Below the pieces are notes generated by a model. That model saw only the letters and a program-made list of their open reading frames with translations. It was not told the DNA's origin and searched no databases. A stretch of DNA of 64,000 nt from Halocynthiibacter styelae (lineage in GTDB: Bacteria > Pseudomonadota > Alphaproteobacteria > Rhodobacterales > Rhodobacteraceae), in the NCBI RefSeq assembly GCF_016123485.1, contig NZ_JADCKQ010000016.1, positions 1 through 64,000 on the forward strand. The letters are read 5' to 3'. Numbering within the stretch: position 1 is the stretch's first letter; each line of letters begins with the position of its first letter. Shown here in pieces: positions 31,866-40,641 of this stretch. The translations under genes and the position numbers were made by a program.

Positions 31866-34655
31866 TTAATGTGCCTCTGCCCAGTTTGCGCCTTGTCCGG
31901 CGTCGACCACCAAAGGCACAGACAGTTTCACTGCGGGATCTGCAGCATTTTCCATGATGTGGCGCACGACGCCGACCACGTCATCGACGGCGTTTTGATC
32001 AACCTCAAAAATCAGTTCATCGTGCACCTGTAGCAGCATTTTTGCAGGCAGCCCCTGAATGGCGTCGGGCATGCGGATCATGGCGCGACGGATGACGTCG
32101 GCGGCGGTGCCCTGAATGGGTGCGTTGATCGCGGCGCGTTTGCCAAAGCCCGCGCGCGGGCCTTTTTCGGCGATGCCGGGTGTGTGGATCTTGCGGCCAA
32201 ACAACGTTTGAACATAGCCGTGTTCCTTGGCGAATTCCACGGTCTGATCCATATAGGTGTGGATGCCGGGGAAGCGTTCAAAGTAGCGATCAATAAAGCC
32301 CTGGGCTTCTTTACGGGGGATGCGCAGGTTGCGGGCAAGGCCAAAGCCAGAGATGCCGTAGATGACGCCAAAGTTAATCGCCTTGGCCTGACGGCGGATC
32401 ATAGGATCCATGCCTTCAAGCGGCACGTCGAACATCTCAGATGCTGTCATGGCGTGAATATCGTGGCCCTGACGGAAGGCGTCTTTCAGGGCATCAATGC
32501 CAGCGATGTCAGCGAGAATACGAAGTTCGATCTGACTGTAATCGAGGCTGACCAGAACCTTGCCTTCGGGGGCAATGAAAGCTTCGCGGATACGGCGACC
32601 TTCTTCGGATCGCACAGGAATGTTTTGCAGGTTTGGATCCGTTGAGGCCAGACGTCCGGTGCTTGCGCCTGCGATGGAATAGGAGGTGTGCACGCGGCCT
32701 GTGTCAGGATTGATGTGATCCTGCAGGGCGTCGGTGTAGGTTGATTTCAGTTTTGACAATTGCCGCCAATCGAGAACCAGCGCAGGCATTTCATGTTCCG
32801 TGGCCAGATCTTCGAGAATATCAGCACCGGTCGAATAAGCCCCTGTTTTGCCTTTCTTACCACCGGGCAATTCAAGATCGTCAAACAGGATTTCGCCCAG
32901 CTGTTTGGGGGAACCGACGTTGAAGGGGCGGCCTGCTTTTTCGTGAATTTCAGCTTCAAGCCCGGCCATTTTCTGGGCGAAGGTGTTGGACATGCGGGAC
33001 AGGGCATCGCGATCGACTTCGATGCCGTGCATTTCCATTTCAGCCAGCACCGGCACAAGCGGACGTTCCAGTTTTTCGTAAACCTTTGTGACCTGTTTTT
33101 CGTGCAGTTGTGGCTTGAACATCTGCCACAGACGCAGGGTGATGTCGGCGTCTTCGGCGGCGTATTTCACGGCGTCAGCCACAGGGACTTTGTCAAAGGT
33201 GATCGCGGATTTTCCGGTGCCCAACAGGGATTTGATCGGGATCGGTTTGTGATCGAGATAGCGTTCGCTGAGGGTGTCCATACCGTGGTTGTGCAATCCG
33301 CCGTGCAGGGCGTAGGACAGCAGCATCGTGTCATCGATTGGGGCGACGCGGGCACCGTAACGGGCAAAAATCTTGGCGTCATATTTCATGTTCTGGCCGA
33401 TTTTAACAATCGCCGGATCTTCCAGCATCGGGCGCAGCATGGTCAGGGCGTCTTCCAGATTTATCTGGTCTTCGGCCACGGCTTCGGTTGCAAAAAGATC
33501 ATCGCCCCCATCGGCGATATGGGCCAGTGGGATGTAGCAGGCTTCGCCCGCCTCAACACAAAGGGAAATGCCCACAAGATCGACCAGCATTTCATTCAAC
33601 CCGGTGGTTTCGGTGTCGACAGCGACCCAGCCACGGGCGTAGATTTTGTCGATCCAGGTCTGCAGGCCTGCGGCGTCTTTCACCCATTCATATGTGTCGG
33701 GATCAAAGCCCTTTGTTTCAGGCGCGGCGGAACTGACGGCGGGGGCATCGGGGATGGCCGGGGCTTCGAGGCCCAGTTTGTTTGCGATGCGCGTGGACAG
33801 CGTGCGGAGTTCCATATCCGCGAGGAAACCCAGTAGATCGTCGGCGACCGGGGCCTTCATTTCGAGGCTTTCGAGAGTGAAATCCAGATCCATATTCTGA
33901 TCAAGTTCCACCAGACGTTTTGAGATCCGGATCAGGTCCGCGTTTTCAATCAGGCTTTGACGGCGCTTGGGTTGTTTGATTTCTTCAGCGCGTTCCAGCA
34001 GGCTTTCCAGATCGCCATATTCATTGATCAGAAGGGCCGCAGTTTTGATGCCGATGCCTGGCGCGCCCGGCACGTTATCCACACTATCACCAGCCAGTGC
34101 CTGAACATCGACTACACGATTGGGGCCAACACCGAATTTTTCTTCAACACCTTCAGAGTCGATGCGCTTGTTTTTCATCGGGTCGACCATTTCGACGCCG
34201 CCACCGATCAGTTGCATCAGGTCTTTGTCGGAACTGATGATCGACACACGGCCACCGGCTTCGCGGCCCTGACGGGCGAGGGTTGCGATGATGTCGTCGG
34301 CTTCGAACCCTTCGACCTCGATGCAGGCAAGGTTAAAGGCGCGGGTGGCGTCACGGGTTAGGGGGAATTGCGGGCGCAGATCCTCGGGGGCAGGGGGGCG
34401 GTTGGCCTTGTATTTGTCGTAAATATCATCGCGAAAGGTCTTACCTTTGTGGTCAAACACTACCGCCACGTGGGTGGGCGCGTCATGTCCTGCGCTTTCT
34501 TCGACCACTTTCATCAGCATGTTGCAGAAACCAGAAACAGCGCCAATGGGCAGCCCGTCAGATTTGCGCGTCAGCGGTGGCAGCGCGTGATAAGCCCGGA
34601 AGATAAAAGCCGATCCGTCGATCAGATGCAGGTGACAGCCTTCGCCAAATGACAT
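31866..34655 (-). CDS. polA: DNA polymerase I
   Basis: A 929-residue full-length DNA polymerase I. Residues 5-290 are the 5'-3' exonuclease (HLIDGSAFIFRAYHALPP; SSDKDLMQLIGGGVEMVDP). About 330-515 is the 3'-5' exonuclease with intact proofreading motif VDTETTGLNEM. The rest is the polymerase: motif A VSLDYSQIELRILADIAG, motif B RRQAKAINFGVIYGISG and motif C LQVHDELIFEV. It fills gaps after repair and removes RNA primers. The neighbouring gene encodes a DNA-repair methyltransferase; the two are 62 bp apart on the same strand and may share transcription. Confidence 0.99.
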   Translation of the reverse strand: MSFGEGCHLHLIDGSAFIFRAYHALPPLTRKSDGLPIGAVSGFCNMLMKVVEESAGHDAPTHVAVVFDHKGKTFRDDIYDKYKANRPPAPEDLRPQFPLTRDATRAFNLACIEVEGFEADDIIATLARQGREAGGRVSIISSDKDLMQLIGGGVEMVDPMKNKRIDSEGVEEKFGVGPNRVVDVQALAGDSVDNVPGAPGIGIKTAALLINEYGDLESLLERAEEIKQPKRRQSLIENADLIRISKRLVELDQNMDLDFTLESLEMKAPVADDLLGFLADMELRTLSTRIANKLGLEAPAIPDAPAVSSAAPETKGFDPDTYEWVKDAAGLQTWIDKIYARGWVAVDTETTGLNEMLVDLVGISLCVEAGEACYIPLAHIADGGDDLFATEAVAEDQINLEDALTMLRPMLEDPAIVKIGQNMKYDAKIFARYGARVAPIDDTMLLSYALHGGLHNHGMDTLSERYLDHKPIPIKSLLGTGKSAITFDKVPVADAVKYAAEDADITLRLWQMFKPQLHEKQVTKVYEKLERPLVPVLAEMEMHGIEVDRDALSRMSNTFAQKMAGLEAEIHEKAGRPFNVGSPKQLGEILFDDLELPGGKKGKTGAYSTGADILEDLATEHEMPALVLDWRQLSKLKSTYTDALQDHINPDTGRVHTSYSIAGASTGRLASTDPNLQNIPVRSEEGRRIREAFIAPEGKVLVSLDYSQIELRILADIAGIDALKDAFRQGHDIHAMTASEMFDVPLEGMDPMIRRQAKAINFGVIYGISGFGLARNLRIPRKEAQGFIDRYFERFPGIHTYMDQTVEFAKEHGYVQTLFGRKIHTPGIAEKGPRAGFGKRAAINAPIQGTAADVIRRAMIRMPDAIQGLPAKMLLQVHDELIFEVDQNAVDDVVGVVRHIMENAADPAVKLSVPLVVDAGQGANWAEAH

Positions 34656-34773
34656 GTTAACACTCCCGGTTTGCGCGTTTCTCTGTTCATGCCATGTTCC
34701 GCGCCCGGGGGCCAGCCCGCGTGCGGTGAGAGTTGCTATATTCCTGACAATTGCCTGTGTCTAAATACTGGTG

Positions 34774-35148
34774 CTACTGGCCTGACAGGTTTTGCGCCAA
34801 CATCAGGGCATTGCCGTCAGGATCATAGATTGTGGCAAGTTTCACCATGCCTTCGATCACCTCAGTGTCGCCGTCGAATTTGACGCCTGCCGCTTCGAGT
34901 TTTGCCCGGTCATTGTCCAGATCGGTTGTGCCAAAAACCGGCACGCAATTGCCCGGCGCAGGTGCGCTGCGTTCCCCGAAGCCAAGAGTTACGCCAGGTG
35001 TATTGGTTTCCATTTCGGACCAGCCGACCTCATCCGCGTGATAACGCAGTTTAAAGCCAAGCATTTTTTCATACCAGGCCACGCTGGCGTGGCGATCAGT
35101 GACGGACATTGAAAGAGTGATCGTATTATCGGTTGTCACGAGAGACAT
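34774..35148 (-). CDS. VOC (glyoxalase/bleomycin-resistance-like) family protein
   Basis: A 124-residue single VOC domain made of two beta-alpha-beta units: ITLSMSVTDRHASVAWYEKMLGF and VPVFGTTDLDNDRAKLEAAGV, ending YDPDGNALMLAQNL. The terminal glutamate of metal-dependent glyoxalases is replaced by alanine in NALMLA, so metal chemistry may differ. The substrate is unknown. RBS AAGGAAAG. It is divergent from an HxlR-type regulator 39 bp away, which probably controls it. Confidence 0.9.
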   Translation of the reverse strand: MSLVTTDNTITLSMSVTDRHASVAWYEKMLGFKLRYHADEVGWSEMETNTPGVTLGFGERSAPAPGNCVPVFGTTDLDNDRAKLEAAGVKFDGDTEVIEGMVKLATIYDPDGNALMLAQNLSGQ

Positions 35149-35170
35149 GGGCTTTCCTTTTGTCTGAAAA

Positions 35171-35183
35171 TATATTAAATATA
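35171..35183. promoter_or_regulatory. 13-bp palindrome in the VOC-HxlR divergent promoter
   Basis: TATATT-A-AATATA is a perfect palindrome inside the 39-bp gap between the divergent VOC and HxlR genes. Its position fits an operator for the HxlR regulator that would overlap both promoters. Confidence 0.6.
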
Positions 35184-35187
35184 CTTT

Positions 35188-35736
35188 ATGGACATAAATT
35201 CATTTGTCAATATGACCACGCGGGCCTGGAGCCTGCCCATTCTGTCAAAGCTGCATGACGGTGTTGCCGGGCGTCAGGCGCCTTTGCTGGCGGCGACCGG
35301 GGCGGGGCGGACGTCGTTTGGGCAAAGCCTTGAACATCTGATGGATCTGAACTTACTGGAACGAAATCCAGGTCATGGTCATCCGTTGCGCCCGGAATTT
35401 CGGCTGACAGATCCGGGAAAGGCGGCGGCAGAGCTGGCTTATCGGGTTTACAGCCGGACAGAGGCCGCGGATCAGGATCTTTTGCGCAAGTCCTGGACAT
35501 TGCCAGTGCTGACAGCTTTGCATTCTACCGGGCAGTTTTCTGTGATCCGCCGGGGATTGCCGCGCATCACGGACCGGGCCCTGTCGCAATCTCTGAAATT
35601 GCTGGAAGACCGAAGCTGGGTGCGGCGCGCGGTTGATGAAAAATCCCGCCCTTTGCGACCAGTTTACAGGGCGGTCAATACGGGGGGGCTGGTCAGTGAT
35701 ATTGCCGGGGCCTCGGTTCGGTTTCAGATACCGTGA
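35188..35736 (+). CDS. Tandem-domain HxlR-type transcription regulator
   Basis: A 182-residue regulator built of two HxlR/MarR-like winged-helix units. The first is residues 8-92 (RAWSLPILSKLHDG, LEHLMDLNLLERNPGHGHPLRPEFRLT). The second is about 100-170 (KSWTLPVLTALHS, LSQSLKLLEDRSWV). Single-domain HxlR proteins form dimers; here the two halves probably form an intramolecular dimer. No cysteine stands near the N-terminus, so redox sensing is unlikely. The target is probably the divergent VOC gene. Its end overlaps the convergent DUF2459 gene by 13 bp. Confidence 0.85.
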   Translation: MDINSFVNMTTRAWSLPILSKLHDGVAGRQAPLLAATGAGRTSFGQSLEHLMDLNLLERNPGHGHPLRPEFRLTDPGKAAAELAYRVYSRTEAADQDLLRKSWTLPVLTALHSTGQFSVIRRGLPRITDRALSQSLKLLEDRSWVRRAVDEKSRPLRPVYRAVNTGGLVSDIAGASVRFQIP

Positions 35737-36410
35737 TGTTCCCGCAGGGACAGGCCAAAGGACCAGATGGTCGGGGTCCAGACACCAAAACGTACGCCTG
35801 CGTTGCGCAGTTGGTCCCCAAGCCAGACATTGCAGGTGCGCAGGGCGCTGAAATGGCCATTGGCATGGAAGAAACGATCCGTATCGGTGAACCCCGGGTG
35901 ATCCAGAACCTGCGCCTGGCCGAAATTGTCACGGGTGAAACTTTCGGTAAGTGAGGCCAGCAGCGTGTTATATTGTACATGCGTCAGAGACAGGCGTTGC
36001 ACCGGTGCATTAAAGTGAAGCTGCCCCAGAACATCCACGCGCATGACGGCATCATCGCCGGTGATCGCCCGAAGAACGGCGGTGGCTTTTACGTCAGAAT
36101 AACTGCCTGCTGAAGTGTAAAACTGTTTCGCACCCCAGCCTACCAGAAACCATTCCACCCCGGGATGATCAACAGGCACGCCGCCACTGGCAGTGAAACG
36201 CAGGGCGCTGCGGGTTTGCAGATTGGCAGGCAAAAGAATGTCATAGTGAATTTTCCCGCCAACAAGCAGCACATCGATGTTGCCCGGGGCGTGGGGGTTA
36301 TCTTTGTTGGCTGGAATTAATCCGCCCAACATGCCGAAAAACAGCCATAGAAAGACGATCTTCAGCGCAAGGCGTGTGCCAAAAAGAGGAAAACGCAGCA
36401 GCCGCAGCAT
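35724..36410 (-). CDS. DUF2459 (TIGR02117) family protein
   Basis: A 228-residue protein with one N-terminal membrane anchor (about 13-32) and a periplasmic domain of the DUF2459 family. Typical parts are VGGKIHYDILLP, WFLVGWGAKQFYTS and FSALRTCNVWLGDQLRNAGVRFGVWTP. The Cys in TCNVW and the His in GKIHYD recall the papain-like NlpC/P60 superfamily, to which this family may be related. Activity is unproven. It follows the zinc-finger gene by 5 bp. Confidence 0.88.
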   Translation of the reverse strand: MLRLLRFPLFGTRLALKIVFLWLFFGMLGGLIPANKDNPHAPGNIDVLLVGGKIHYDILLPANLQTRSALRFTASGGVPVDHPGVEWFLVGWGAKQFYTSAGSYSDVKATAVLRAITGDDAVMRVDVLGQLHFNAPVQRLSLTHVQYNTLLASLTESFTRDNFGQAQVLDHPGFTDTDRFFHANGHFSALRTCNVWLGDQLRNAGVRFGVWTPTIWSFGLSLREHHGI

Positions 36411-36415
36411 GCGAG

Positions 36416-36598
36416 TCAGGAAACTTTATCAGCCATGCTTTTGTGGATGAGTTTCTTGTCGCAATATCCACATTCGACAAAGCCTGTATCACGGGGAATC
36501 TGCAGCCAGACACGCGGGTGACCAAGCGCGCCTTCGCTGCCATCACATGAAACTTTCCAGCTGTCCACAATCTCGGTTTCGGGGGCTTTGGTATTCAT
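36416..36598 (-). CDS. CHCC zinc-finger protein, NDUFS6-like
   Basis: A 60-residue protein with the pattern [22 protein letters not shown] and [10 protein letters not shown]. One cysteine, one histidine and a CX2C pair bind zinc. The same domain forms mitochondrial complex I subunit NDUFS6. In Rhodobacteraceae and related bacteria the homologue is an accessory subunit of NADH dehydrogenase. Here it lies away from any nuo genes, between the HIT gene and DUF2459. The complex I role is inference from the family. Confidence 0.9.
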   Translation of the reverse strand: MNTKAPETEIVDSWKVSCDGSEGALGHPRVWLQIPRDTGFVECGYCDKKLIHKSMADKVS

Positions 36599-36665
36599 CG
36601 GTGTGTTCCGCTTTGCCTGTGCAGTTTATGCAGTGATAGCAGCGCATCTCTGCGCCGCCAAGGGA

Positions 36666-37043
36666 TTATGCTTTCGCCAGCATCCGCCCCAATGGGCGAC
36701 CTGCCAGGATGTGAACATGCAGGTGTTCGACTTCCTGTACGCCATGTTCGCCGGAATTTGCGATGGTGCGATAGCCATCGCCTGCATCATCCGCGACGCC
36801 AAGAATCTTGCAGACTTCACCAATCGCGCGGGTGAAACCAACAATTTCTGCATCAGAGGCCGCGTTGGCGAAGTGATCATAGCAGACATAAGGCCCTTTG
36901 GGGATCACCAGCACATGATCTGGTGCCTGTGGGTAAAGATCCCGGAACGCCAGGGCATAATCGTTTTCAAACACGGTGTTGTTCGGAATGTCCCCGCGCA
37001 GGATCTTTGCGAAGATATTCTGATCATCGTAGCTGTAGGCCAT
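36666..37043 (-). CDS. hinT: HIT family purine nucleoside phosphoramidase HinT
   Basis: A 125-residue HIT protein. The histidine triad is EHLHVHILAGRPLG (about residues 106-119) and the N-terminal DDQNIFAKILRGDIP is typical. HinT enzymes hydrolyse adenosine phosphoramidates and aminoacyl-AMP. It lies 14 bp downstream of the DUF5928 glycosyltransferase gene and is probably cotranscribed. Confidence 0.95.
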   Translation of the reverse strand: MAYSYDDQNIFAKILRGDIPNNTVFENDYALAFRDLYPQAPDHVLVIPKGPYVCYDHFANAASDAEIVGFTRAIGEVCKILGVADDAGDGYRTIANSGEHGVQEVEHLHVHILAGRPLGRMLAKA

Positions 37044-37057
37044 GGGCTTTCCTTCGA

Positions 37058-38635
37058 TTAATCCGCAAACAGATGCGGGGCATGGATGATGTTCGTTGCG
37101 GCGTCACGCGGACAGTGCAGGAATTCTGATACAGCAAGGATGTTTTCTTCATCCGTACCGCTTTCGCGCATGCGGAAAAGATCGCTCTGAATGCTGTCCC
37201 GGATTTCATCGCTTTCCTGCAAGACGTCCCGGCGGATTGTAGGCAGCAACCGCCGGATTGTATCTTCCGGGGTCATTTCACCGGCCAGACCAACGCGTTT
37301 CGCATGCCCTGCCAGGTAATCGTCAGAAAAACTGCATTCCAGTTCAATCACCCGGGTGTTGGAACGGTCGGCGTAAAAGTCCTGCATCAGGTCAAGGTTT
37401 TTAGGATCCAGGCAGATGACCAGCCTGTCAGTCTGATAATAGTCAAACAGCATTCTGGTCAGAGCCCGGCGGTGACGCGTGCGTTTTGCCAGAGATCCTT
37501 CGATGCCGCCCAGATCCGGAAGGGCGGTGTTTTCTTCATCGAAAAGATAGTCAATCGCCGGAAGATCTGTGTGTTGCCGGATGGCAGACACAAACCGTTT
37601 CGCGACGTGCCATTTTTTACAGGTGACGATGTATAATGTGCGTTCGCGACCAAGCGAGCTTTCGACTTCCCAGAAACGACGGGCAAATCGTCTGCCGATC
37701 CGGCCACGCCCGGCGAGAAATTTATACAGCCCGCGTCCTTCGCCTGAAATCTGGAATTCCTGATCGTCATTTGCCCAGAGGTCGCCAAGGCGTTGCTTCA
37801 GTTCTTTTGCACCTGGGCTGATCTTGCGTGCAAAGAGAAAATCCTGGCTCAACATCAGATCATAGTGGTCATTGTAGAAGGTCACAGGCATCCCGTAGTC
37901 AGAGAACATCAGGAAGGTCAGTGTCCGGCTGTCAATTTCCTCAGAAGGAATCAGGTGGCGCACAAGGGTCTGAAAGAAGGTTTCATCCGGAATCCATGTT
38001 GTCCGGAAAAATCGCAGGACTTCAGGGTGCTCACGGCAATATTTGAGGATGTTTTCGATTGTGTTGCGCCGCAGGCACCACCACTGGCTGCCGATCATGA
38101 CCTGAAGGTCATTGGGAACGGTGCGGGTCAGTCCCAGTTTGCGTTGCAGGTTGAAGGATCCGTAAAACCGTTTTTTCTGGGTGCGCTCGTTAAAGAAGTG
38201 GCGATAGATCAGCCGTTCTTCTTTCATGCCGGTTTTGATCCAGTCACTTTTGAAATAGTCAAAGCTTTCGACATAGTCGCAATCACGATTGTCCAGGAAA
38301 TTATGCGCGTATTTTGACGTTTTGATCGCCATACAGTCGCCGGACAACATGTAAAAATGCGTCGCGCGCGGGAAGGCTTCTACAGCGGCCTCAACGGCGT
38401 ATAGTGTCGCCTGGACAAGTGACCATTCACCCCAGCCACATTTGATACGCTTCCTGGCGAATGTCACATCAGGATTGTCGGCCAGTTCCGTTTTGATTCT
38501 TTTATAATGCTCGGGATTCGCCCGGGCATCAAAGTGAATGGAAATGCAGTCGCCCGTGGCTGTAAGGCGCTCTGCCTGCTTGATGATAGATTCAGGGTCT
38601 TTGTGGCAGAGCAGAATAAAGGCAATCTTTGACAT
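37058..38635 (-). CDS. Core-2/I-branching GT14-type glycosyltransferase with DUF5928 domain
   Basis: A 525-residue cytoplasmic protein. Residues 1-300 form a GT14-like domain related to beta-1,6-N-acetylglucosaminyltransferases: KIAFILLCHKDPESIIKQAERL, ISIHFDARANPEHY, GWGEWSLVQATLYAVEAA, FYMLSGDCMAIKTS and GSQWWCLRR. The C-terminal 210 residues are the DUF5928 domain often fused to it in Rhodobacteraceae (RTLYIVTCKKWHVAKRFVSAI). It probably adds a sugar branch to a surface polysaccharide. A divergent sulfotransferase gene starts 148 bp away, so the product may be a sulfated glycan. The acceptor is unknown. Confidence 0.88.
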   Translation of the reverse strand: MSKIAFILLCHKDPESIIKQAERLTATGDCISIHFDARANPEHYKRIKTELADNPDVTFARKRIKCGWGEWSLVQATLYAVEAAVEAFPRATHFYMLSGDCMAIKTSKYAHNFLDNRDCDYVESFDYFKSDWIKTGMKEERLIYRHFFNERTQKKRFYGSFNLQRKLGLTRTVPNDLQVMIGSQWWCLRRNTIENILKYCREHPEVLRFFRTTWIPDETFFQTLVRHLIPSEEIDSRTLTFLMFSDYGMPVTFYNDHYDLMLSQDFLFARKISPGAKELKQRLGDLWANDDQEFQISGEGRGLYKFLAGRGRIGRRFARRFWEVESSLGRERTLYIVTCKKWHVAKRFVSAIRQHTDLPAIDYLFDEENTALPDLGGIEGSLAKRTRHRRALTRMLFDYYQTDRLVICLDPKNLDLMQDFYADRSNTRVIELECSFSDDYLAGHAKRVGLAGEMTPEDTIRRLLPTIRRDVLQESDEIRDSIQSDLFRMRESGTDEENILAVSEFLHCPRDAATNIIHAPHLFAD

Positions 38636-38783
38636 TTTAGCGACAGGTACCCCAGAGAACAGACATGAATTTACAGATACTCATGTCTGCCGTTGTATAA
38701 ACCGATTTTTTTTGCTTTTTTATACAGTATTGCAGAATAAGAACAGTACGTATCTGCAGCGTTAATCAGGAGGCAAGTTAAGT

Positions 38784-39602
38784 ATGGGTTTTCCCGGAAC
38801 CTGGATGACCGAAAGCGAAAGCGTCGTTTATCGTGTTGTGCCAAAATGTGCCTGCTCGACCATTGGTCAGGTCATGTATTATTCTGACCACGGTGAATTT
38901 TTTGATGGCGATATTCATGATGCCAAAAGCCGCATGCATAAATGGTCGCTGGATGCGAGCCAGCCAAAGATTGAAAAGAATGTAAAAGCGCATAAATCCT
39001 ACGCCTTTACCTGCGTGCGTAATCCTTACACCCGGATCCTCAGTTCGTTTTTTGACAAGATCTGTGGGATTCAGCGGAATGGTAAACGCTATCGGGGCAA
39101 CCTTGTGCCGCTGCTGATCCAGAAATACGGCATTGAAGTGGGTGACCCGGAAACAGGGTTTGAGTTTGATCAGATCGAAAGCTTCCGCCGTTTTCTGTTG
39201 TTCACACGTGATACCATCCGCTGGCGTCGCCCGATGGACCCGGATATTCACTGGTCCGCTATGTCGGGCCATGTGTCGACTTTCATTGTGAACGGTGGCC
39301 GCTATGACAACATCTTCTTTACTGAAAAGTTCAACGAAGGTTTTCAAAGCGTCCTCGATAACATCGAAACGCCGCACAAAGTAGATCTGACACAGATCCC
39401 GCGTTTCAACGAATCTGAAGGCCACGGACCCAAACGCGCTCATCCGGTGGAGGATTACTTTGATGATCTTTCTATGCATCTGATCTGGGAAATTTATCAC
39501 CGGGATTTCAAACTGTTCAAATACAGCTTTGATGATCCATCAAATAAATTCCCGATTGGTGAAGTTGATCTGGACGAAGTTCACGCCAAACTGGGCGAGT
39601 AA
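38784..39602 (+). CDS. Sulfotransferase family 2 protein
   Basis: A 272-residue PAPS-dependent sulfotransferase of the Sulfotransfer_2 type. The 5'-phosphosulfate loop is VPKCACSTIGQVMYY (residues 18-32), similar to carbohydrate sulfotransferases. The 3'-phosphate motif is FTCVRNPYTRILSSFFDKI (about 75-93). It transfers sulfate from PAPS to a sugar or other hydroxyl. RBS AGGAGG lies upstream at 38768-38773. It is divergent from the GT14/DUF5928 gene, which suggests sulfation of the glycan made by that enzyme. Confidence 0.9.
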   Translation: MGFPGTWMTESESVVYRVVPKCACSTIGQVMYYSDHGEFFDGDIHDAKSRMHKWSLDASQPKIEKNVKAHKSYAFTCVRNPYTRILSSFFDKICGIQRNGKRYRGNLVPLLIQKYGIEVGDPETGFEFDQIESFRRFLLFTRDTIRWRRPMDPDIHWSAMSGHVSTFIVNGGRYDNIFFTEKFNEGFQSVLDNIETPHKVDLTQIPRFNESEGHGPKRAHPVEDYFDDLSMHLIWEIYHRDFKLFKYSFDDPSNKFPIGEVDLDEVHAKLGE

Positions 39603-39613
39603 GTTTCGGGAAG

Positions 39614-40606
39614 ATGCTGACCGGAATGCACGATGCACCCATCGATAATGACCTTGCGGAAGGCCCTGCCAATGGCAGGGCTTTCTGGTGTCTGGCAGAA
39701 GACGGCCTGCGCCTGCGGGTCGCGCACTGGCGACCAGCTGTGGATTGCCGGGGAACAATACTTTTGTTTTCCGGGCGCAGTGAGTGTGTCGAGAAATATG
39801 GGCGTACGGCGACAGAGCTTGTTGCGCATGGTTATGCGGTTCTTGTGATGGACTGGCGTGGGCAGGGGCTGTCCGATCGTCTGGTAAGTGACCGGATGCG
39901 CGGTCATGTGGATGCATTCTCGGATTATCAGAAAGATGTGGCCACGCTGATCCGGGCGGCCCGGGAACTTGACCTGCCTGATCCCTGGCACCTTCTGGGC
40001 CACTCGATGGGGGCATGTATTGGATTGCGGGCGCTGAACGATGGTTTGCCTGTTGTGTCGTGCGCATTTACGGCACCAATGTGGGGGATCACGATGTCAC
40101 CACTACAGCGTGTGCTTGCCTGGCCGGTGTCATGGGGCGCGCGGTTGTCGGGCAAAGGTGGGAATTATCTCCCCGATAAAACCCGACAGAACCGGAAGTC
40201 ATATGTTCTTACTGTCGGTTTTGAAGACAATCGTCTGACACAGGATGCCGATATGTTCGCATATCTTGTCCGACTGGCTGAGAATCTGCCTGACAGGTTG
40301 ATTGGCGGTGCAACGTTTGGCTGGTTGAATGCTGCGTTGCGGGAGTGTCGGGCGCTCAGATCGAAAACATTACCTGACATTCCGGCCCTGGTGTTTTCGG
40401 CTGGGCAGGATGAAATTGTCGACAATCAGGTGACGGCTGAAAGGATGAAACACTGGTCCGGCGCGCGGTATGAAATGGTCTCAGATGCGAGGCATGACAT
40501 TCTGTCAGAAAGGTCAGAGATCCGTGACCGTGTGATTTCAGAGATCTGTCATTTTTTCACGCGTCAGGCGGATGCCGAAAACAAAGCGGCCCCGCCCAAA
40601 GGCTGA
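39614..40606 (+). CDS. Alpha/beta hydrolase, lysophospholipase/monoglyceride lipase-like
   Basis: A 330-residue serine hydrolase of the alpha/beta fold. The nucleophile elbow is LLGHSMGA (about residues 124-131), the oxyanion region is ILLFSGRSECVEKYG, and the acid and histidine lie in SAGQDEIVDN and SDARHDIL. The pattern matches PldB/monoacylglycerol lipase-like enzymes. It follows the sulfotransferase gene by 11 bp, so the two are probably cotranscribed. The start at 39614 could instead be the ATG 12 bases later. A weak hairpin GCGGCC/GGCCGC near the stop (40587-40612) may help termination. Confidence 0.9.
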   Translation: MLTGMHDAPIDNDLAEGPANGRAFWCLAEDGLRLRVAHWRPAVDCRGTILLFSGRSECVEKYGRTATELVAHGYAVLVMDWRGQGLSDRLVSDRMRGHVDAFSDYQKDVATLIRAARELDLPDPWHLLGHSMGACIGLRALNDGLPVVSCAFTAPMWGITMSPLQRVLAWPVSWGARLSGKGGNYLPDKTRQNRKSYVLTVGFEDNRLTQDADMFAYLVRLAENLPDRLIGGATFGWLNAALRECRALRSKTLPDIPALVFSAGQDEIVDNQVTAERMKHWSGARYEMVSDARHDILSERSEIRDRVISEICHFFTRQADAENKAAPPKG

Positions 40607-40641
40607 GGCCGCATTGCAAATCTTGTAAGGAAGCTGACGGA

